Made by a program: the position numbers and the translations under genes
Notes under the pieces: generated by a model
Told to the model about the DNA's origin: nothing
Seen by the model: the letters and a program-made list of their open reading frames with translations, nothing else
Database searches by the model: none
Shown here: positions 45,435-53,720 of the stretch, piece by piece
Layout: the number at the start of each line of letters is the position of its first letter
Numbering within the stretch: the stretch's first letter is position 1
Origin: G963677445 sp963677445
GTDB taxonomy: Bacteria; Bacteroidota; Ignavibacteria; Ignavibacteriales; Melioribacteraceae
DNA: 64,000 bases
Direction: 5' to 3'
Assembly (NCBI GenBank): GCA_963677445.2
Contig: CAXXGF010000002.1
Location: 1 to 64,000, forward strand

Positions 45435-46517
45435 TCACCCAAGCATGAATTGCTTAACCGCCACTTCGTTGCCGTTGACGATGATCCCGATTTTATGAAT
45501 CCCAGGGTAATGTTTCCTTGTTGTCATATTCTTAAATGACTGTTTTCTTTTCAGCTTTTTCGAAGCGCCCGGTTTTAATTCATAATTCCCTATCTGGAAT
45601 ACTTTCCGGCTGGTTTTACCACCCGATTTCATATAATGAACGCAGTATTCAACCCTGGCATTCAGTTCGTTATCGAGGGAATTATAGACCTCAAAACTGA
45701 AATGCAGCTCTCCCCCGGCTTCAACATGATCGGCGCTCAGCACAAAATCCCTTATTTCCCCCTTCTCTTCCTTGCTGAAGCCCATCAGTTCCAGCGCTTT
45801 CGGGTCACCTTTTTTGAGCAAAGTACGCAGGGCGTGTTTTACTATCCAGTCGGTGTTTTTACTTTTGCCCAGCCAGTTTTCAGCTATCTCAAGTGTTATA
45901 TGGGGATTATCCTTTGATATATCATTCAGGTTATTAGCCACACTTTTCCTTACATATTCCGATGTATCATCTTTTAGATTTTCAAGAATCGGAATAATCG
46001 GCGCGGGATTTTTTTTGAATTCCGGCAGGGCGATTGTCCAGGGGAGGCGGGGCCGGCATCCTTCGCTCGAAAGGCGCCGCACATGTTCGTTATCGCTTTT
46101 CGACCATTTAAGCATCTGCTCCATTGTTTTTTCGGGGTACTTAATAATAAAAGGTCTTATGGCGAATTCCGAACTGCATTGTTTTGTGAATATCTCAAGA
46201 GCCTCCATCGAAAGCTCCCAATATTCCAGGCCATATTTTTCTGAGTAATCGGGCAGCGACATACTCCCGAATCCCTTAATACCCGGCGCCGCTTTCATTA
46301 GTATTTTTACAGCCTCCTCATACCCGGAGGGGAGAAACTCCGCCATTATTCTCGTTACATGATACATCCTCTCCTTCAGTTCAAGCGATTCCCAGCTATC
46401 ATCAAATACCCGGTTGAAAAATTCTTTTTTATTAAAATGAGGATAATCTTCGTATATTCCATCGATAAGAGAATTCACAAATTCTTCAGAATATAAATTT
46501 TTTAATTGTTCAGCCAT
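45435..46517 (-). CDS. DNA alkylation repair protein (AlkC/AlkD-type)
   Basis: 360 residues of ALK/HEAT repeats. Diagnostic segments are LKWSKSDNEHVRRLSSEGCR PRLPWTIALPEFKKNP, NLKDDTSEYVRKSVANNLND ISKDNPHITLEIAENW, and TDWIVKHALRTLLKKGDPKA. Proteins of this family are DNA glycosylases for 3-methyladenine-type damage. The C-terminal ~110 residues form a beta domain (GELHFSFEVYNSLDNELNAR) typical of AlkC-like members. Cytoplasmic, monocistronic. Confidence 0.88.
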   Translation of the reverse strand: MAEQLKNLYSEEFVNSLIDGIYEDYPHFNKKEFFNRVFDDSWESLELKERMYHVTRIMAEFLPSGYEEAVKILMKAAPGIKGFGSMSLPDYSEKYGLEYWELSMEALEIFTKQCSSEFAIRPFIIKYPEKTMEQMLKWSKSDNEHVRRLSSEGCRPRLPWTIALPEFKKNPAPIIPILENLKDDTSEYVRKSVANNLNDISKDNPHITLEIAENWLGKSKNTDWIVKHALRTLLKKGDPKALELMGFSKEEKGEIRDFVLSADHVEAGGELHFSFEVYNSLDNELNARVEYCVHYMKSGGKTSRKVFQIGNYELKPGASKKLKRKQSFKNMTTRKHYPGIHKIGIIVNGNEVAVKQFMLG

Positions 46518-46545
46518 TTTTTCTCCAAATATTCTTAATTATAAG

Positions 46546-46630
46546 CGACTCCGAATGGAGTCGAATATTATTAGCCCCGGATGCAATCCGGTTGTTTTAT
46601 CAGGCCTTCAACAGCTACGACACTGAAGGC
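46546..46630. repeat. Short hairpin cluster (repeat D)
   Basis: Three adjacent hairpins: CGACTCC-gaat-GGAGTCG (46,546-46,563), CCGGAT-gca-ATCCGG (46,578-46,592) and GCCTTCA...TGAAGGC (about 46,604-46,630), with GTCGAATATTA following the first and last. Beyond it, 46,750-46,850 holds runs of CGAGTACGATTACGAGAACG type. No gene in 46,518-46,906. Confidence 0.65.
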
Positions 46631-46906
46631 GTCGAATATTAACGACTTGCAGATAGCAATATCACAGAGTAATATTCTATTTACGCTATAGGGCAATATT
46701 CAACCCCGTCAAGATCTTGGTTTCATCTGTTTTTCTATTTACCCCGAGGGGTGAAGCCGTACTCGTAATCGTTCTCGAATTAACTGAGCGAATTGGTGAA
46801 GACGAGTACGAAGTACGATTACGAGAACGAGTACGATTCTTTCTCGGATTCAACTTTTTTCCGGCACGGCCAGATTAAGATTACGATTACGATTACTATT
46901 ATGATT

Positions 46907-47773
46907 TTAAAGTAATGGGATATGTATCATCACCTTTATTTCATTGGGGGGAGTATCATCGGGATTGTTGAGATATTCATCAATACCGGGCAGATCTTTA
47001 ATTTCCCTGCCTGAATCGGGGAGCCATTTTCCATATACCTGTGAATAGGTAAAATAGAGATCATTCAGGGGACCTTTATGCAAAACGACCGCGTAATCGC
47101 CTCCTCCTATTTCACCGATTTTTATTTCATCCGAGGCTTCCACACCATCGCTCACCGAGATGCAGGCGTCGTATCGGATATCATCGGGCTGGGTGACGTC
47201 GGGATCATCATAGCACAATCCGAAGTAGCGTGTATCATAATTCATCTGTTTGTTTTCCACAGCCCAGCAGCAGAGCCTGTCCCAGGCGGGTCCGCACATT
47301 TCATAGGGTCCCCTGTGCCTTGAATAAGCAACTTTTATTGCCGGCATCTTAACTATCTGCACTTCCATGGCCGCGACACCCCCGGTTCTTAAATTATAAT
47401 CATTAATTTGTGATATCTGGTCTTTCGAATTCCTGTAACTTTTCCGATAGTTATTAGGAGTGACAAAAAATTTTGATTGAAACGCCCTTATGAAGGACTC
47501 CAGTGAATCGTATCCCGCTTCAAAAGCAATTTCGGTCACCTTTTTTTCAGTTAGAATAAGTTTTTGCGCCGCTCGCTGAAGCTTGACTCTTCTCACATAT
47601 TCAGCCAGGTTTTCACCCACAATCCCTTTGAATATTCTGTGGAAATGATAACGGGAAAAGTTCGCCACTCCCGCAAGCTCTTCCAGCGGCAGCTGGCGAT
47701 CAAGATTCTTATGAATATGATTTATCACATTCAATATTCTCTCGTAATATTCATCTCTTGTTATCTGTTTCAT
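46907..47773 (-). CDS. AraC-family regulator with GyrI-like effector domain
   Basis: 288 residues. N-terminal AraC HTH pair: LEELAGVANFSRYHFHRIFK and VTEIAFEAGYDSLESFIRAF with SKFFVTPNNYRKS. C-terminal GyrI-like/AraC_E_bind domain: VQIVKMPAIKVAYSRHRGPY and IGGGDYAVVLHKGPLNDLYF ending EIKVMIHIPLL. Rob/SoxS-like regulators of this build sense small hydrophobic compounds. No obvious target gene is adjacent. Intergenic 47,774-48,083 shows nothing further. Confidence 0.92.
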   Translation of the reverse strand: MKQITRDEYYERILNVINHIHKNLDRQLPLEELAGVANFSRYHFHRIFKGIVGENLAEYVRRVKLQRAAQKLILTEKKVTEIAFEAGYDSLESFIRAFQSKFFVTPNNYRKSYRNSKDQISQINDYNLRTGGVAAMEVQIVKMPAIKVAYSRHRGPYEMCGPAWDRLCCWAVENKQMNYDTRYFGLCYDDPDVTQPDDIRYDACISVSDGVEASDEIKIGEIGGGDYAVVLHKGPLNDLYFTYSQVYGKWLPDSGREIKDLPGIDEYLNNPDDTPPNEIKVMIHIPLL

Positions 47774-48083
47774 AACCTGCCAGATTTTTAGTGTAAAGAT
47801 AGATTGCCTTTGACGTTGCGGCCTGATAATAATTGCTCAATTTAAGGTGAGTTCGAAATAAAATTTTTTGTAAAACATTATGCTGATTCGGGATTAGATC
47901 CAGGCCTGTCCGCCGCTGTACGATCCTGACAACCAAAGAACAGATGTCAAGCGGGAATCCAATTCCAAATTACTCTGAAACTTATTTTTTTATATCGAAC
48001 TGACATTAATTTAAGGAAAAATTGTTACAGTTTCCTTTTGAATATTTTTTTATTATTTTCAGAAAACATTACTCGGAGGTAAT

Positions 48084-48569
48084 ATGAAAAAAGGCTACAT
48101 GTACATGGCTTTGTTAAGCGCTTTATTCCTCTATAATTGAATCGGGGATCCCCTAATATTCCAAATATATAATTGGAGAACCAATAGTGTTTGCAGATCA
48201 GATTATCGGCACATGGAGCGAAATGGAGAACAATACTACCGATTGTCATAACATAATCGTTAAAAAAGAAAATTCCGAAAAGGTTTTTATTTCTGAATTT
48301 ATTTATAATGGCGCAACAGGTACACATGAAGAGTATAATTACTATGGATTTATCACAAAATTTAATAATGACTATTTTCTGAACGCCAAATCATCTGATG
48401 GTTTTACCTCTATAAATTTGTTCTTTCCGCCGATAAGATTAAAGTATTCTCTCTCTCAAAATATATTATTAAGAAATTCATTTCAGCTTATGAATTCCAG
48501 GATTTCGTTAAAGAGAACATGCGCCTCGGTTTCTTTTACGGGGATATTTTTGCTTTGTATAAAAATTGA
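48084..48569 (+). pseudogene. Broken lipoprotein gene
   Basis: GGAGG is placed before ATG at 48,084; the signal MKKGYMYMALLSALFLYN stops at TGA where a lipobox Cys would be expected. A second frame continues QIIGTWSEMENNTTDCHNII and KSSDGF, then a third frame supplies WFYLYKFVLSADKIKVFSLS and AYEFQDFVKENMRLGFFYGD up to a TGA at 48,567. At least two frame changes occur (near 48,140-48,185 and 48,405). Family unknown; the order suggests a small envelope lipoprotein. Confidence 0.65.
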
Positions 48570-48634
48570 TCTTTTGCAAATTTCATACTGTTAAAACCAG
48601 AATCAAAAAGGAATAATCATAATTTTAATCGTAA

Positions 48635-48703
48635 TCTGGCAGAGCCAGAACCAAACTAATTCTGTCCGCCTGTTCGCCGCGGAGAATCCCTGACGGGACT
48701 TAT
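48635..48703. repeat. Repeat C, single copy
   Basis: TCTGGCAGAGCCAGA followed by AACTAATTCTGTCCGCCTGT and CGCCGCGGAGAATCCCTGAC, the same as at 17,645-17,705. The rest of 48,570-48,983 has no gene and should contain the promoter for the sensor operon. Confidence 0.8.
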
Positions 48704-48983
48704 TCCTGAACCGATTATCCTGATTTTAGTATTCTGCCATTTAATGGAAGAATATAATACAATTGTTACATCTCAATATACGTGATGTCAGGAGCTCTGT
48801 ATTACCATATATCAGAGCGCAGAATAAGGCGCTGTTTTCCCTTTCTTTATTCCGAAGGATAAATTTGATAATTTTACGTAACTTTAATCATTGCGGTAAA
48901 GTATATTTGAAATAAAACATAAGCCGGGTATATTATTAAAAGTTTTATTATCTATCCGGATAACTGATGATAACGGGATTATT

Positions 48984-50360
48984 ATGAAGATATTTAAAGG
49001 AAATAGTGATTTACTGCCCTCGGTTCTCGCGGTAAATAAAATACCCAACCTGATAATATATTTTCTGTTGCTGACAGCGATTGTTGTTTCGGTCATTTTT
49101 TATCTGTTCCCTTTTCAAAATGAATTTTCCTCCTCCGACCAGGTTTCAAAGGTTTATTTTGCCGATAATATAACGCAGGCTCACAGCGAAATTATCGCGG
49201 AATTTAATAAAAAATACCGGGGAAAAATTGAGGTAATACCTATAGACATACCCACATTACAATTTACCACCAACAAACGTAAGGAACTTATAACCCGGAC
49301 ATTGCGCAGCCGCAACAGCCGAATTGATATCTTTGCCGTCGATCAGATCTGGGTGCCCCGTTTTACCAAATGGGCTGAACCGCTGGAACAGTTTTTCACC
49401 GGGGAAGAGCTAAAGCTGATTCTGCCGCAGGCGTTAAAAACCTGTTATTTTAATGATAAACTTTACGCGATACCCTTTTTTATCGATGCCGGATTGCTTT
49501 ATTACAGAACTGACATTATAGGCAGCCTGCCTGAATCGGAAAAAATTGAAGAGAAACTGAAAAAGGGAATTTCATGGACTGATATTATTGAGATAAAAAA
49601 CCGCTATTTCCCCGGAAAATATGCCTATATTTTTCAGGGTGACGCTTATGAGGGCTTGATTTGCAATTTTATTGAATTTCTTGGTAATGATACTGAAAGA
49701 TTATACAGCGAAAATAAGTTTAATATATTCAATCCTGTTATAATTGAAAAAACCAGGCAGTTTACCGATCTGATATATAGGTATAAAATAGCGCCGGTTG
49801 ATGTAACAACATTCGATGAGGGAAGATCATTTGAATACGCGCTTAATAATGATATTCCCTTTTTCAGAGGCTGGCCGACAACAGTAAAATATTCCAACCT
49901 TGTATCAAAAACTACACAAAAACTTAATCTTCTAAAGGAAGCCTCACTGCCCGGCAACGGGAAAAATGCCGGTTCCTCGGCAATAGGAGGATGGAATTTT
50001 ATTTTATCGAGATATTCAGGAGTAAAAGAGGAGGCTGTGACATTCATAAAATTTGTTCTCTCCGAGAAGATACAGGAACTTAATTATACATCCGGTTCTT
50101 ATCTCCCCATCTTAAAATCATTTTACAAGGATAAGGAGATGCTTGAAAAATATCCCAAATCTGTCGAATTCAGAACCATCCTGAATAACGGAGTACATCG
50201 CCCCGCGATGCAAAATTATACCAAGATTTCCGATATAATATCGCTCTACCTGAATAAAGCGTTAAAAAAGGAACTAACGGTCGAAACGGCGCTCAAAAAG
50301 GCTCAGCAGAAAATTGACCTTATTTTAAGTTCTTCACAAAAAATTAAAATCGGCAGGTAA
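48984..50360 (+). CDS. Membrane-anchored extracellular solute-binding protein (family 1)
   Basis: 458 residues. An N-terminal span (IPNLIIYFLLLTAIVVSVIF YLF, about 20-42) without a lipobox is followed by an SBP_bac_1 domain: VYFADNITQAHSEIIAEFNK KYRGKIEVIPIDIP, DIFAVDQIWVPRFTKWAEPL, YAIPFFIDAGLLYYRTDII, and SSAIGGWNFILSRYSGVKEE. The fold is that of maltose/trehalose-type binding proteins. No ABC permease or ATPase is present; instead a histidine kinase starts 1 bp after the stop. I infer a sugar-sensing subunit of the kinase, not a transport component. Confidence 0.85.
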   Translation: MKIFKGNSDLLPSVLAVNKIPNLIIYFLLLTAIVVSVIFYLFPFQNEFSSSDQVSKVYFADNITQAHSEIIAEFNKKYRGKIEVIPIDIPTLQFTTNKRKELITRTLRSRNSRIDIFAVDQIWVPRFTKWAEPLEQFFTGEELKLILPQALKTCYFNDKLYAIPFFIDAGLLYYRTDIIGSLPESEKIEEKLKKGISWTDIIEIKNRYFPGKYAYIFQGDAYEGLICNFIEFLGNDTERLYSENKFNIFNPVIIEKTRQFTDLIYRYKIAPVDVTTFDEGRSFEYALNNDIPFFRGWPTTVKYSNLVSKTTQKLNLLKEASLPGNGKNAGSSAIGGWNFILSRYSGVKEEAVTFIKFVLSEKIQELNYTSGSYLPILKSFYKDKEMLEKYPKSVEFRTILNNGVHRPAMQNYTKISDIISLYLNKALKKELTVETALKKAQQKIDLILSSSQKIKIGR

Positions 50361-50361
50361 C

Positions 50362-51819
50362 ATGAGTCTGACAGAAAAAATCAGAAAATACAGATTTGAA
50401 TTTTATCACTTTATAATCCTCATTATAATCATAATAATTTCCCAAATAACATTATCCTATATTACCACCCGCTCCACACAGAATCTTATTGGTAAAGCGG
50501 TAGATATCTATCGATGGGACACAGCCGAGAGAATAGCCGATCTCACCACGATCTCACTCGAATTACTGATGCAGAACAGCAATATCTCCACCATCAGCGA
50601 ATCGGATAAAACCGCTTTAATTGAAGCGCTCGATTTTATACTCACTCAGCAGCGTCTGCAAAGAAACACCGAGGATATCTGCTTTCTTTTTTATTCCGAT
50701 GATGAAATAATTGATATAGATGATGGAAGAAGGTTATATGAATATGTCATCCTTCAAAACAGGGTAGTGACCGCCGACTACCGCCGTGAAAAAGCCAAAG
50801 CCCTCTTCAATTCCTCACTTGAGGATATCTTCATTAATGAATCGGTACTGAACCAGAAGGGGTCCTCACAATCATTCCATGTGTTGGTTCCTTTTTCGAT
50901 TAAAGGAGAAGTGGTCGGAGCTGTTTATATGAAAATAATTCCCGATATAAATAACATGAAAGGACTTATAGCGAGCTCATATGATCAGACCGGGGCTTTA
51001 TTCTCGGCAATAGTTCTTTTCAGTATTCTGCTTATGTACCTGATAACAAATTTCCTTGTTCAGGAGAGGGACCAGATACAGAAGGAATTATACCGGCAGA
51101 GGGAAAAACGGCTGACACAAAAAATTGAGGATGAAAAGGAGGTTCATTTTGCAAAAAGAATTTACCACGCCCAGCACAAAGCTGAAAAGATAATGGGTTT
51201 TATCCGTCAGGATGTCCTTAACCTGACAGAAAACAATATTGATAAAATAAAAAAACAGATAGTTAAATATGCCAATTTTGTAGGCCGTGTGGTATATGAC
51301 ATGAAAAATTTTAATCCTCCTGTCACTGTGATAAGAAATTCCGCCTTTAACACCGATCTCAACCAGGTGATAGAATTTATTGTCGATAATATTTTCAGGA
51401 GGGTTCATAAAGAAAACGACCAGTACAGATTTGATTTACAGCTCGACAGAAACGCTCCCAAACTGCATATAAATGAATATGTAATATGGGAGATAATAGA
51501 ACCTCTTATACAAAATTGTATTGACCATAATAAAAATATCAACCTGCTAATAACGATAATCACAAAATATAACCGGAACACCAACTCATCGGTGCTGATA
51601 ATCAGGGATAACGGAGCAGGTTTTAGAGCTGATTTACTTGAAGAAGACAGAAGCGGACTCAAAAAAATATTTATTGAAAAAACCTCCACAAAACGAAATG
51701 TTCAGCATTCGGGATATGGATGTTATATCGCTTATGAAAATTGCAGACGAACAGGAATGAAAATTGACGTTTTTAATGATAACGGAGCTTTAACAGTAAT
51801 TGAAATCAACCACAGCTAA
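50362..51819 (+). CDS. Sensor histidine kinase
   Basis: 485 residues. TM1 is FYHFIILIIIIIISQITLSY (about 14-34), a ~175-residue periplasmic domain follows, and TM2 is GALFSAIVLFSILLMYLITN FLV (about 212-234). The dimerisation helix has the likely phospho-His in FAKRIYHAQHKAEKIMGFIR. ATPase: IIEPLIQNCIDHN (N box), IIRDNGAGFRADLL (G1), HSGYGCYIAYENCRRTG (G2). The H box is atypical (no HE/HD pair), so orthodox phosphotransfer should be tested. Start overlaps the SBP gene region by one-base spacing; the response regulator follows after 14 bp. Confidence 0.85.
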   Translation: MSLTEKIRKYRFEFYHFIILIIIIIISQITLSYITTRSTQNLIGKAVDIYRWDTAERIADLTTISLELLMQNSNISTISESDKTALIEALDFILTQQRLQRNTEDICFLFYSDDEIIDIDDGRRLYEYVILQNRVVTADYRREKAKALFNSSLEDIFINESVLNQKGSSQSFHVLVPFSIKGEVVGAVYMKIIPDINNMKGLIASSYDQTGALFSAIVLFSILLMYLITNFLVQERDQIQKELYRQREKRLTQKIEDEKEVHFAKRIYHAQHKAEKIMGFIRQDVLNLTENNIDKIKKQIVKYANFVGRVVYDMKNFNPPVTVIRNSAFNTDLNQVIEFIVDNIFRRVHKENDQYRFDLQLDRNAPKLHINEYVIWEIIEPLIQNCIDHNKNINLLITIITKYNRNTNSSVLIIRDNGAGFRADLLEEDRSGLKKIFIEKTSTKRNVQHSGYGCYIAYENCRRTGMKIDVFNDNGALTVIEINHS

Positions 51820-51833
51820 TTGATCGGGGGACT

Positions 51834-53303
51834 ATGATAAATAATAAAATCAGCATACTCATCGTTGAGGATGAAGATTTTGATGTTCAGCGAATAAAAA
51901 ACACTATAAGACCTTTCGAAGAATTGATATTCATAAAGGATATCGTTTCTTCCGGTAAAGATACTCTGCGGGTTATTAAAGCCAACAGGCATCTGTTCGA
52001 TGTGGTAATACTCGATTACCAGATCTCAGGCGGGCTGCAGGGGGAAGAGTTAATTGAGGAAATAAAAAAAATTGATAGTACCATCCAGGTTATTGTTATC
52101 ACTAAAATGACAATCAATCAGACAGACCTCGATTTTGCAACACAGCTGATTGAAAGCGGAGCTTCATGGTTCGGCACAAAAACACCGATGGATATTGATT
52201 ATATTTATCAGCCGACTGATTTTGTTCTTGCGATCAAAAATGCCTTTGAAAAGAGAAAACTCGAAATTGAAAAAGGTATCCTCCACAGGGAGCATAAAAA
52301 CACCCAGTATAAACTGAAGAATAATGTCGCTGAATTATTAAGCCGCTATTCGCTTATTGGCTCTTCAGGGGAACTGAAAAAAATAAAGGAACAAATTGAA
52401 ACTTACGCGAAAACAGACGCGAGTATACTTATCAGTGGTGAATCGGGGACCGGAAAAGAAATTGTAGCGCGCAATATTCATTATGTCAGCCAGCGGAAGT
52501 TTGAGAATTTTATTACCGTAAACTGCTCGGCAATACCAAATGACCTTATTGAAAGCGAACTCTTCGGTTATGAAAAAGGGGCTTTTACCGATGCGAAAAT
52601 GGAAAAAGCAGGCTTATTTGAACAGGCAAATAACGGAACAATTTTCCTCGATGAAATAGGGGAACTGCCCCTGATGGCGCAGGCCAAGCTGCTCAGAGTT
52701 CTTGAAACGGGTGATCTCGATAAAATCGGGCGGAAAAAAAGCTACAGTGTTAATGTAAGAGTAATAGCGGCGACGAATAAAAATATTGAGCAGCTTATAA
52801 GGGGGAAACTATTCAGGGAAGACTTATTCTATCGGTTGAATATTTTAAATATTACTCTCGCGCCATTAAGGGAAAGGAGAGAGGATATTCCTGTTTTACT
52901 TGAGCATTTCTTTAATCTGGCTTGTGATGAATTTCATGTTTACCAGCCCAAAATCTCGGAGGACGCCCTGAGTATTCTCAAGCAATTTGAATGGTCGGGA
53001 AACATAAGACAATTAAAAAATGTAGCGCAGCGACTCGCTTTAATGAACACAAATATAATCGATATAGATGAGGTGGAAAACGCGCTCGGATTGAGAAAAC
53101 ACAGTTTCTTTGGCGGTTATCCTATTCCGGCTCATTCGGATGACAATATTTTAATCTTAAAAGAGGCGGAGCATGAGTTTAAATTGCGATATGTAAAAGC
53201 TGTCAGAAACAGGAGTAAAACCGACTCGGAAGCGGCGGAAAAACTTGGTCTGGCTCGTTCCAATTTCCACAGGTTGTGTAAAGAACTGGGTCTGAAAGAA
53301 TAA
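51834..53303 (+). CDS. Sigma-54-dependent NtrC-family response regulator
   Basis: 489 residues. Receiver domain (about 1-135): SILIVEDEDFDVQRIKN and phospho-acceptor Asp in FDVVILDYQISGG. AAA+ domain (about 175-400): Walker A GESGTGKEIVARNIH, sigma-54 loop ESELFGYEKGAFTDAKMEKA, Walker B TIFLDEIGELPL, and RVIAATNKNIEQLI. C-terminal Fis-type HTH: DSEAAEKLGLARSNFHRLCK. The intact GAFTDA loop means it can remodel the sigma-54 holoenzyme. Partner of the kinase 14 bp upstream. Probable targets are its downstream sigma-54 promoter and receptor gene. Confidence 0.95.
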   Translation: MINNKISILIVEDEDFDVQRIKNTIRPFEELIFIKDIVSSGKDTLRVIKANRHLFDVVILDYQISGGLQGEELIEEIKKIDSTIQVIVITKMTINQTDLDFATQLIESGASWFGTKTPMDIDYIYQPTDFVLAIKNAFEKRKLEIEKGILHREHKNTQYKLKNNVAELLSRYSLIGSSGELKKIKEQIETYAKTDASILISGESGTGKEIVARNIHYVSQRKFENFITVNCSAIPNDLIESELFGYEKGAFTDAKMEKAGLFEQANNGTIFLDEIGELPLMAQAKLLRVLETGDLDKIGRKKSYSVNVRVIAATNKNIEQLIRGKLFREDLFYRLNILNITLAPLRERREDIPVLLEHFFNLACDEFHVYQPKISEDALSILKQFEWSGNIRQLKNVAQRLALMNTNIIDIDEVENALGLRKHSFFGGYPIPAHSDDNILILKEAEHEFKLRYVKAVRNRSKTDSEAAEKLGLARSNFHRLCKELGLKE

Positions 53304-53307
53304 TTTT

Positions 53308-53344
53308 GTTATCAATGTGATAGCAATGTTATATTTTTGATAAC
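53308..53344 (+). promoter_or_regulatory. Candidate enhancer: two 17-bp palindromes
   Basis: GTTATCAATGTGATAGC (53,308-53,324) and GTTATATTTTTGATAAC (53,328-53,344) are imperfect palindromes whose centres are 20 bp apart, about two helix turns. The outer arms also form an 11-bp inverted repeat (53,305-53,315 / 53,337-53,347). They begin 5 bp after the regulator stop and lie about 225 bp upstream of the -24/-12 promoter, a usual distance for NtrC-type enhancers. Confidence 0.6.
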
Positions 53345-53549
53345 AAATCAGACAATATATCAAATATGTTTAATCCCGTTTCAGAAAATAATGTTTTAAT
53401 TCCTGAACATAAATTCATTTTTTTATTATCGTTTTAAGAGGACAAGAAGAAAATTTTTAAACCGGTCAAAAAAATCACATCGCGCGGCATAAAGTGAACA
53501 TATTCCCATATACCGGTATCTGACAAATTGTTTCAGGATCAGCTCTGCC

Positions 53550-53565
53550 TGGCAATAAAGTTGCT
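53550..53565 (+). promoter_or_regulatory. Sigma-54 promoter for the receptor/transport operon
   Basis: TGGCAATAAAGTTGCT has GG at -24, GC at -12 and the correct spacing against the consensus TGGCACG-N4-TTGCW. Transcription would start near 53,576, giving a leader of about 145 nt before the TonB-dependent receptor ATG. Confidence 0.75.
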
Positions 53566-53633
53566 CTAAAAAGTATATGGTTTTTCAATCCTTCGAATAA
53601 CTGAATCTGCAAATTCCTCAATTTTCTTTTAAG

Positions 53634-53648
53634 TGGCATATTTCTTGG
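53634..53648 (+). promoter_or_regulatory. Weaker second -24/-12-like element
   Basis: TGGCATATTTCTTGG has the right spacing but G in place of the -12 C. It may be a secondary or fortuitous site; the better match is 84 bp upstream. Confidence 0.3.
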
Positions 53649-53720
53649 AGATTATAATTATTATTTTCCAATATAAATTCATTTAAATATTAACTATAAC
53701 AACTAACCCAAGGGGAAAAT

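Noticed and set aside
45636..46248. Long plus-strand frames opposite the AlkC/AlkD-type gene
   Set aside because: Antisense shadows of a well-supported HEAT-repeat gene.
46740..46850. Possible tRNA or regulatory RNA in the CGAGTACGATTACGAG runs
   Set aside because: No cloverleaf or T-loop sequence; the segment is simple-sequence-like.
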